A stretch of 6,713 bases of DNA from positions 1 through 6,713 of the forward strand of contig DRQE01000138.1 in assembly GCA_011371515.1 (NCBI GenBank). Reading direction: 5' to 3'. The stretch comes from Deltaproteobacteria bacterium (GTDB taxonomy: Bacteria; Desulfobacterota; GWC2-55-46; DRQE01). The notes beneath the pieces are model-generated. The model saw only the letters and a list, made by a program, of their open reading frames with translations. It made no database searches and had not been told where the DNA came from. A program made the position numbers and the translations under genes. Positions 1-5,298 of the stretch are shown one piece after another; within the stretch, counting starts at the first letter, position 1, and the number at the start of each line of letters is the position of its first letter.

Positions 1-966
1 ACTTCTTGCCTTCTTAAGCTCTGCCACTCTCAGCCCACCCTCGAATAGCGGCAATCTTACCGTCAGTCCACCGTAGAGTATGTCCTCTATAAAGAAACTC
101 GTGCGTGGGTTCTGATCCCTCCATGTGTATACGCCATCTATGGAAAGGCTTGGCAGGAACTCCCCCTTTGCATAGCGTATACCTTCTTTTGCAATCTGCT
201 CTTCTATGAGTTTTTGCTGATAGTCCTTTCTCTTCTCGAGGGCTATCTTCAAGAACTCCTCTGGTGTGCCCTCAAAGGAAGCCTCACCCTGTGGCTCCTT
301 TACACGAAGCTCGCCCCTGTAGCCTGTAAGTCTCTTGAGAAGTGCGGCTGCATCCCTTACAGCTGCCTCTGCCTCTATAAGGGCGGACTGTTTTGTGGCA
401 ACCTCGGTTTCTGCCCTCAAGAGGTCAACCTTTGTTCTGAGCCCCACCTTGAAAAGCGCCCTTGCCGTTTTCAGATGTTCTTCTGCTCGCCTGAGGGATG
501 CCTTCCTTATCTCGACCTCCTTTTCTGCCTTAAGGAGGTTGAAGAATGCCCCTGATACATCGAGCAATATGGCCTCTTTCACATCCTCTTCTGCCCACTT
601 TGTTGCCTTGAGCCTCTTTCTTGCCTGCCTTAAAAGGCTCCACTCCTTACCCCCGTTGTATATGGTCTGTGAAAGGCGTGCCTCAAACCTTACGGCCTCT
701 TCGGGCTGGATGAGAAAACTGCCTACCTTTTTCTCCTCTGAGTAGCGGGTATAGGTGCTCTCAACGGTAAGGGAAGGCAGAAGAGTTGAGTACGCCCTCT
801 TTATGTCGAACCGTGCCTGTTGCAGCCCCTCTTTTGCAATGTATAGAGCCTCGTGGTTTTTTAGTGCCATCTGCCACAGCCTGTAGAGGGTAAGCTCCTC
901 TGCCCATACCACAGTTGAGGATAATACAACCAGTGCCACAAGAAAGAGCCTTCTTAAAGCCATCAT
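1..966 (-). CDS. TolC-family outer membrane efflux protein (C-terminus cut by window edge)
   Basis: The frame is open from the ATG at 964-966 to position 1, giving 322 residues with no stop. Residues 1-22 form a signal peptide: a basic MMALRR start, a hydrophobic core, then VWA before EE. Family hallmarks follow: an N-terminal helix with NHEALYIAKEG (37-47), FDIKRAYSTLLPSLTV (53-68), the first strand turn YNGG (103-106), a long heptad-like helical hairpin (about 125-215) containing FKVGLRTKVDLLRAET (172-187), and the repeated half with FLPSLSIDGVYTW (270-282) and PLFEGG (306-311). This internal duplication is typical of TolC-type trimeric channels that cross the outer membrane and periplasm. 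Full members are usually 420-480 residues, so about a quarter is missing. The ATG overlaps the TGA of the upstream TetR gene (ATGA), so the two are probably translationally coupled; a second ATG at 961-963 is an alternative start. Inner-membrane and adaptor genes of the pump would be expected beyond position 1, which is inference. Substrate is unknown. Confidence 0.93.
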   Translation of the reverse strand, partial: MMALRRLFLVALVVLSSTVVWAEELTLYRLWQMALKNHEALYIAKEGLQQARFDIKRAYSTLLPSLTVESTYTRYSEEKKVGSFLIQPEEAVRFEARLSQTIYNGGKEWSLLRQARKRLKATKWAEEDVKEAILLDVSGAFFNLLKAEKEVEIRKASLRRAEEHLKTARALFKVGLRTKVDLLRAETEVATKQSALIEAEAAVRDAAALLKRLTGYRGELRVKEPQGEASFEGTPEEFLKIALEKRKDYQQKLIEEQIAKEGIRYAKGEFLPSLSIDGVYTWRDQNPRTSFFIEDILYGGLTVRLPLFEGGLRVAELKKARS

Positions 967-1589
967 TTACCCCCCTGTTTTGACATACCCCTTGTGAATA
1001 TCTCAACGAATGTATCTATGACCTCTTCCTGTGGAAAGTCCATGAACCTTTTGAACCCGTATATCTCCTGAAGCATACAGTAGTGCATAATCATTCCAAG
1101 GAATGCCCTTGCACATAGAGTCGGATTTGCCCTTCTGAACACACCCTTTTTCATGAGCTCCTCTATCCTTTTTGAAAGATAGTTCAGGCTATCCATACCC
1201 TTGGACTTTATGAATATGTCCGAGAAGTTTCTCTCCTCAAGGGCACTGAACATAAGTAGCCTTGCAAAAGACGGGTCTTCACGGTACTTTTCCATAAAGA
1301 AGCGGGCAACCTCACGGAACAGCTCCACACCTTCTTTGTTCTCGATTCTCTTTATGAAGGCTATCCCTCCACCTGCATCGTCACAGCAGCGGTTTATTAT
1401 TGCCCTGTAGAGGTCCTCCTTTCCGGAAAAATGCTTGAATATGGTTGCCTCACTTATGCCTGCCTTTTTTGCAATCTCCCGCGTGGTTGTCCCCCTGAAG
1501 CCCTTCTTCGAAAAGAGCCTCTCTGCAACCCTTACTATCTGCTGCCTCCTCTGCTCTCCTGAAAAACGCCTCTTCTTCTTTACCGGCAT
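963..1589 (-). CDS. TetR/AcrR-family transcriptional regulator of the efflux operon
   Basis: This 208-residue protein has the usual length of TetR regulators. The N-terminal DNA-binding domain spans about residues 12-60: RRQQIVRVAERLFSKKGF, then the helix-turn-helix TTTREIAKKAGISEATIFKHF (34-54), then SGKEDLYRAI. The rest is a helical ligand-binding and dimerisation domain of low conservation, rich in Phe, Met and Cys (for example FLGMIMHYCMLQEIYGF at 163-179), which would suit a hydrophobic ligand. The start is supported by a GGAG ribosome binding site 8 bases upstream of the ATG. The gene is first in an operon with tolC (4-base overlap) and is preceded by a strong-looking promoter with a palindrome just downstream of its -10. 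Family knowledge says such regulators usually repress their own operon and release DNA when a pump substrate binds; that role is inferred here. The ligand cannot be predicted. Confidence 0.95.
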   Translation of the reverse strand: MPVKKKRRFSGEQRRQQIVRVAERLFSKKGFRGTTTREIAKKAGISEATIFKHFSGKEDLYRAIINRCCDDAGGGIAFIKRIENKEGVELFREVARFFMEKYREDPSFARLLMFSALEERNFSDIFIKSKGMDSLNYLSKRIEELMKKGVFRRANPTLCARAFLGMIMHYCMLQEIYGFKRFMDFPQEEVIDTFVEIFTRGMSKQGGK

Positions 1590-1615
1590 ACAAAGATCTC
1601 CAATCAGATGTTAAG

Positions 1616-1633
1616 TTAGTAAGTGCTTACTTA
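1616..1633. promoter_or_regulatory. Probable TetR operator palindrome
   Basis: The core AGTAAG-TG-CTTACT (1618-1631) is a perfect 6+6 inverted repeat with a 2-base centre. It extends to TTAGTAAG/CTTACTTA (1616-1633), with one mismatched pair. It lies between the -10 and the regulator's ribosome binding site and covers the predicted transcription start. Size, symmetry and position fit a TetR-family operator causing autorepression. No binding evidence exists beyond the sequence. Confidence 0.7.
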
Positions 1634-1638
1634 TTTTT

Positions 1639-1666
1639 ATATTACACGGAGAATCTGCCCTGTCAA
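1639..1666 (-). promoter_or_regulatory. Sigma-70-type promoter of the tetR-tolC operon
   Basis: Read on the minus strand, a perfect -35 TTGACA (1661-1666) is followed after 16 bases by TAATAT (1639-1644). AATATA one base further on, with a preceding TGT, is an alternative -10 with a 17-base spacer. Transcription would start near 1632, about 43 bases before the ATG, leaving room for the GGAG ribosome binding site. Start position is inferred from spacing. Confidence 0.75.
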
Positions 1667-1770
1667 GAAGATATGCTCCAGAGTTGCGAAAGAAGGGCAT
1701 GGGTGTAAAACTCTTTTGACGGTTTCAGCTATGGAGCCTGTGGGAAGTCTTTCAGGGTGTGCTTAAGTTT

Positions 1771-2982
1771 CTAAAGTTTATTGTCCTCTTCAACCGCCTC
1801 TTTAAGCCTCTCGAGTATGCCCGGTATGGCGGATATGACTCTGTTCCAGTTAGGAATGAGTGGTGCACCGAGTGGGTCGTTTCTTATGGTCTCTGCGGCT
1901 ATGGTTATACCACGGGTAAAGGCATCCACAGCCCTTGCTTCTGAATGGCGGTCGAACTCAAGCCCGTTTATTGCGGCATCGCCCTCGTAGCGGGCAAGGG
2001 TGTCCTCGGCAAGTCTCTGGTAGGTAACGACAAGGGTCTTGAAAAAGCCGTCTGAAAAGACTATCCCCTCAGAGGCAAGTGTCCTGAAGAGAGATTTCGC
2101 TATGTCTATGGACATCTTGGTAAGCCCTGTGGAGGGGTCTTCCTCTGAGAGGGGCTGGTGCTTGTGCTCGTAGTTTTCCGCTATGTCCACCTGACACACC
2201 CTTCTCGGTGAGTAGTTACGATAGACCTCTGCAAGCACACCCACCTCAAGGCCCCAGTCCCATGGTATGCGGTTAACCCTTGCAAGCTCTGTCACCATGC
2301 AGACCTCACCTGCAAGTGGATAGCGGAAGTTATCTATGAACTCAAGGAATGGGTGGTTGCCTATTATCCTTTCAAGGGCTCTCACAAGGGGTGTTACGAA
2401 AAGCCGTGTAACGCGGCCGTGGAGCTTGTTGGTAACCCTTGCGTAGTAACCCTTGCAGAAGACGAAGTCCAGCGAAGGGTTTACCACGGGATAACATAGC
2501 CTTGCGAGCATCTCTCTTGAGTAGCTCTTTATGTCGCAGTCGTGGAGTGCTATAACCTCGCACTTGCCACGGGCAAGCACATATCCATAGGAAAGCCATG
2601 CCGAACGGCCCTTACCGTCCTTACCGGCACTTACCCCCTCTTTGTCGAATATGCGGTATATCTCCTCTATGCGTTTCCCACTGTTGTGTATAACACTTAC
2701 CTCCTGAGGGAGCACAGAGAGAAACTCCTTAACCCTCTTGAACTCGTCATCCGTTGCAGGCCCAAGGCTTAAGACTATCTCTTTTATAAACTTTGCCTTC
2801 TTAAGCTCTTCTACTATGCCCTTCATTGCCTCGCTCTGCACATCGCTGTAGAGGGCAGGCAGCACAAGTGCTATTGGACTTACCATCGAATATAGCTCAA
2901 GCTCTGCCTCAAGCCTTTCAAGGCTTGGCTGCCCGAGGCGGTGAAGGGGGGTTATGAGTCTGCTCTGGTAGAAATCTGCCAT
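1771..2982 (-). CDS. gpgS: GT81-type glycosyltransferase, probable glucosyl-3-phosphoglycerate synthase
   Basis: The 403-residue protein has a GT-A fold layout like GpgS enzymes, which transfer glucose from an NDP-glucose to 3-phosphoglycerate in the first step of glucosylglycerate synthesis in the cytoplasm. Visible landmarks are IALVLPALYSD (37-47, nucleotide-binding strand), GKGRSAWLSYG (123-133), the metal-binding DXD as HDCD (147-150; DSD is the form I recall in characterised members), FCKGYYAR (175-182), GRVT (189-192), PLAGE (222-226), WGLEVGVL (243-250) and the late ENYEHKHQPL (269-278). These match the family's order of GRVT, a GGE-like segment, G-EIG and EHK/RH. The start has an AGGGAG ribosome binding site 8 bases upstream. 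No signal peptide or membrane segment is seen. The phosphatase (GpgP) that would complete the pathway is not adjacent. Mannosyl-3-phosphoglycerate or another acceptor/donor pair remains possible, so function is less certain than fold. Confidence 0.8.
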   Translation of the reverse strand: MADFYQSRLITPLHRLGQPSLERLEAELELYSMVSPIALVLPALYSDVQSEAMKGIVEELKKAKFIKEIVLSLGPATDDEFKRVKEFLSVLPQEVSVIHNSGKRIEEIYRIFDKEGVSAGKDGKGRSAWLSYGYVLARGKCEVIALHDCDIKSYSREMLARLCYPVVNPSLDFVFCKGYYARVTNKLHGRVTRLFVTPLVRALERIIGNHPFLEFIDNFRYPLAGEVCMVTELARVNRIPWDWGLEVGVLAEVYRNYSPRRVCQVDIAENYEHKHQPLSEEDPSTGLTKMSIDIAKSLFRTLASEGIVFSDGFFKTLVVTYQRLAEDTLARYEGDAAINGLEFDRHSEARAVDAFTRGITIAAETIRNDPLGAPLIPNWNRVISAIPGILERLKEAVEEDNKL

Positions 2983-3011
2983 AACTATTACTCCCTGATC
3001 AAATAAAGCAT

Positions 3012-3027
3012 AAGGTTACTAAACCTT
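3012..3027. promoter_or_regulatory. Inverted repeat over the -10 of the glycosyltransferase promoter
   Basis: AAGGTT-ACTA-AACCTT is a perfect 6+6 inverted repeat with a 4-base centre. It overlaps the inferred -10 and sits 30 bases upstream of the start codon. It could be an operator or a small hairpin in the untranslated leader. It has no run of T after it on either strand, so it does not look like a terminator. Confidence 0.45.
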
Positions 3028-3041
3028 TCAGGGATTGTCAA
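3013..3041 (-). promoter_or_regulatory. Probable promoter of the glycosyltransferase gene
   Basis: On the minus strand a perfect TTGACA (3036-3041) lies 17 bases upstream of TAACCT (3013-3018), a weak -10 that keeps TA at its start and T at its end. Transcription would start about 25 bases before the AGGGAG/ATG start at 2982. The poor -10 overlaps an inverted repeat, which suggests dependence on, or control by, a DNA-binding protein. Confidence 0.5.
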
Positions 3042-3055
3042 GTATCATCGCTGCG

Positions 3056-3107
3056 GCACCGATGGTTGAAAAACAGATAAAGTTGAGATTTGTCTTTTAA
3101 TCGGTGC
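3056..3107. repeat. 8-bp inverted repeat flanking the ATPase leader
   Basis: GCACCGAT (3056-3063) is the exact reverse complement of ATCGGTGC (3100-3107), separated by 36 bases. The second arm covers the GTG at 3104. It may form a leader stem-loop or represent two half-sites of a regulator, or it may be chance. No function can be assigned from sequence alone. Confidence 0.4.
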
Positions 3108-5107
3108 ACACCATGTGGTATTATCTGGAAACTACAAGAATTAAAAAGGGGTTACAGGAATTGAAGCACCGAGAAAAAGAAGACCAGCACAGCCATGGCA
3201 CAGTGTGTTCCACCTGCGGAAAAGAAGAGCTCGACCTAAAGGACCCCCTGTGGAAGCAGAAGGGTATGCTCATTGTTGCCCTGTCTGGCGTAATATTCGC
3301 AGCAGGGCTTTACTTTGAGATCTTCACCCCCTACCGGTGGGTTGCACAGGGTCTGTTTCTCCTCGTAGTCCTCATAGCAGGGCACGGTATCATTAAAAGG
3401 GGTGTGCTCGCTCTCTGGCGCAGAAGGCTCGACATGAACTTTCTCATGACCATTGCTGCAACAGGCGCTTTTCTTATAGGCCATGGTGAGGAAGGTGCAG
3501 CGGTCATATACCTTTTCTACATAGCAGAACTCCTCGAGGACTATGCAGCAGAGAGGGCAAAAAGGTCTGTTGGAGAACTCCTTAGCCTTGCCCCTGAAAC
3601 GGCAACTCTCAAAAGGGACGGCAAAGAACAGGTCGTCCATGTGCATCAGGTAAGGGCTGGAGACATTATAGTGGTCAAACCGGGCGATCGCATCCCCCGC
3701 GACGGCATCGTGGTCCATGGCACATCTTCTGTAAATCAGGCTCCCATAACAGGGGAAAGCATGCCTGTTCTTAAGACCGAAGGAAGTCAGGTGTTTGCAG
3801 GCACCATAAACGAAGAAGGCTACCTCGAAATAAAGGTAACGAAGGGCTCTGAGGAGACCATACTATCAAAGATAATAAAGATAGTCGAAGAGGCTCAGCG
3901 CGAAAAAAGCCCCACAGAAGCCTTCATAAACAGGTTTGCCCGCTACTATACACCTGTGGTGGTAGGGCTTGCCTTTCTCGTCATGACTGTGCCGCCACTT
4001 CTTCTGGGCTGGCCCTTCAGCGAGTGGTTCTACAGAGCCCTTGTATTGCTCGTCGTGGCATGCCCCTGTGCACTTGCAATATCCACACCTGTCTCTATGG
4101 TATCTGGCATAACCTCTGCTGCAAGGAACGGGGTGCTTATAAAAGGTGGCACCTATCTTGAAGAGCTGAGAAAGGCAAGGGTTGTGGTATTCGATAAAAC
4201 AGGCACCCTTACGGAAGGCACCCCAGAGGTAACCGATGTGATGGCACTCAACAACTATTCCAAAGAGAAGCTCCTTCAAATAGCCGCCTCTCTTGAGGCA
4301 AGAAGCAAACACCCTCTGGCAGATGCCATCGTGGCAAAGGCAAAAGAAGAAGGTATAGAACCGTGTGCAATACACAACTTCAGGTCTGTAACAGGCAAGG
4401 GGCTCACCGCAGACCTTGAAGGTGGCACCTTCTACATAGGCAACCGTAGCTTCTTCAAAGAAGAGTCCATAGAGTTTCCCGAAGAACTGCTCGAAAGATT
4501 CGAAGACGAGGGAAAGACCGTTGTGCTCGTTGGTAACAGCGAGCACTGCATAGGTATAATAGCCCTGATGGACAGAATAAGACCTGCTTCATTCGAGGTG
4601 GTAAGAAGGCTAAAGAGAAGTGGCATAAAGACGGTGATGCTCACAGGAGACAACGAACGCGTTGCCCGTGCCATAGCAAAAAGGCTGGCTCTCGATGAAT
4701 ACTACTCGGAACTTCTGCCCGAGGACAAGGTAAGTGCAATAGAGGAACTGCTCAAGACACACGAACATGTGGTTATGATAGGTGATGGTGTGAACGACGC
4801 ACCTGCCCTTGCAAGGGCACATGTGGGTATAGCCATGGGTGCCATAGGCTCTGATGTGGCAATAGACACTGCCGATGTGGTGCTGATGGAGGATGACCTT
4901 TCAAAGGTAAACTACCTTATAAGGCTCAGCAAGAGGACCATGGCAGTTGTAAAACAGAATATAGTTGCCTCCATAACCATAAAGGGCAGCCTTGCCATTC
5001 TTGCCTTCCCCGGTGTAATTAGCCTGTGGCTTGCCGTTGCCGCAGGAGACATGGGTCTAAGCCTTGCGGTCATACTGAATGCACTGAGGATTGGAAGTAT
5101 AAGGTAA
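3104..5107 (+). CDS. P1B-type heavy-metal ATPase, Zn2+/Cd2+/Pb2+ exporter class
   Basis: Membrane pump that couples ATP hydrolysis to metal export. Numbered from the GTG at 3104 (667 aa): actuator loop TGES (216-219), metal-binding CPC in the sixth helix (C320, C322), phosphorylation motif DKTGTLT (D364), nucleotide-domain HP (403-404), TGDN (514-517) and GDGVNDAP (560-567). K627 in the seventh helix and D649 in the eighth (GDMGLSLAVILNALR) match the Lys/Asp pair of ZntA/CadA pumps and argue against the Cu class. The N-terminus lacks a full HMA domain and has instead a short segment with H29-S-H31 and C35-S-T-C38. The start is uncertain: stop TAA at 3098 limits it; GTG 3104 and ATG 3113 lack a ribosome binding site; TTG 3161 follows AAGGGG at a suitable distance and keeps the His/Cys segment. 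No metal-sensing regulator gene is next to it in the window. It is divergent from the glycosyltransferase gene. Confidence 0.96.
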   Translation: MHTMWYYLETTRIKKGLQELKHREKEDQHSHGTVCSTCGKEELDLKDPLWKQKGMLIVALSGVIFAAGLYFEIFTPYRWVAQGLFLLVVLIAGHGIIKRGVLALWRRRLDMNFLMTIAATGAFLIGHGEEGAAVIYLFYIAELLEDYAAERAKRSVGELLSLAPETATLKRDGKEQVVHVHQVRAGDIIVVKPGDRIPRDGIVVHGTSSVNQAPITGESMPVLKTEGSQVFAGTINEEGYLEIKVTKGSEETILSKIIKIVEEAQREKSPTEAFINRFARYYTPVVVGLAFLVMTVPPLLLGWPFSEWFYRALVLLVVACPCALAISTPVSMVSGITSAARNGVLIKGGTYLEELRKARVVVFDKTGTLTEGTPEVTDVMALNNYSKEKLLQIAASLEARSKHPLADAIVAKAKEEGIEPCAIHNFRSVTGKGLTADLEGGTFYIGNRSFFKEESIEFPEELLERFEDEGKTVVLVGNSEHCIGIIALMDRIRPASFEVVRRLKRSGIKTVMLTGDNERVARAIAKRLALDEYYSELLPEDKVSAIEELLKTHEHVVMIGDGVNDAPALARAHVGIAMGAIGSDVAIDTADVVLMEDDLSKVNYLIRLSKRTMAVVKQNIVASITIKGSLAILAFPGVISLWLAVAAGDMGLSLAVILNALRIGSIR

Positions 5108-5204
5108 AAAGAGAGAGCCTTATATCGTCCATCAGTAATACTTGCGTTGAAAGGCTTCTTACTGTTCGGAACTTCTCTTGTTACGGTGGGTTAAAAACTG
5201 GAAG
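5108..5204. other. Intergenic gap between convergent ATPase and tRNA genes
   Basis: This 97-bp stretch separates the 3' end of the ATPase gene from the 3' end of the tRNA. AGCCTT (5115-5120) and AAGGCT (5150-5155) are complementary across a 29-base loop, but no stem followed by a T-run convincing enough to be called a terminator is seen on either strand. A short GTTTTTAA lies about 10 bases after the tRNA CCA on the minus strand. No gene is apparent. Confidence 0.5.
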
Positions 5205-5281
5205 TGGTGGCGGTGGGTGGACTCGAACCACCGACTCGGGGCTTATGAGACCCCTGCTCTAACCACCTGAGCTACACCGCC
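5205..5281 (-). tRNA. tRNA with anticodon CAU, probably elongator Met, CCA encoded
   Basis: The minus strand folds into a full cloverleaf of 74 bases plus encoded CCA (5205-5207). The acceptor stem GGCGGTG/CACCGCC is perfect, with A as discriminator (5208). The D-stem is GCTC/GAGC with loop AGGTGGTTA. The anticodon stem GGGGT/GCCCC encloses loop CTCATAA, giving CAU. The T-stem is GGTGG/CCACC with loop TTCGAGT. The G1-C72 pair argues against initiator tRNA, which normally has an unpaired first base. CAU is also carried by the tRNA-Ile whose C34 is modified to lysidine, and sequence inspection does not fully separate it from elongator Met. Overall resemblance favours Met. Confidence 0.95.
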
Positions 5282-5292
5282 GTGCGCCTTAT

Positions 5293-5298
5293 ATTATA
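5293..5298 (-). promoter_or_regulatory. Probable -10 element for the tRNA
   Basis: A perfect TATAAT on the minus strand overlaps the TAA stop of the upstream gene (5294-5296). It is followed by AAGGCGCAC and the tRNA 5' end at 5281. Transcription would begin near 5286, leaving a leader of only about 5 bases. The GC-rich stretch between -10 and start is typical of stringently controlled stable-RNA promoters. The -35 region (about TATACT, 5316-5321) is poor but lies in an A/T-rich palindrome. Confidence 0.5.

Noticed and set aside
335..745. Long plus-strand open frame inside tolC
   Set aside because: It is antisense to a clear TolC coding sequence, has a low-complexity Ser/Ala/Leu composition and matches no family I recognise.
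1680..1714. AGAGTT/AACTCT inverted repeat between the glycosyltransferase gene and the tetR promoter as a terminator
   Set aside because: Arms are only 6 bp with a 23-base loop. The T-run follows on the plus strand, while the gene that needs a terminator is on the minus strand.
3866..4546. 226-codon minus-strand open frame inside the ATPase gene
   Set aside because: It lies antisense to the conserved P-type ATPase core; its Cys/His-rich composition is the expected shadow of that gene.
5026..5262. Plus-strand open frame running from the ATPase 3' end through the tRNA
   Set aside because: It overlaps the ATPase in another frame and reads through the antisense of a tRNA; such frames are commonly mispredicted as proteins.
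5205..5281. tRNA as an integration site with an att-like duplication
   Set aside because: No second copy of the tRNA 3' end, integrase gene or mobile-element gene appears in the window.
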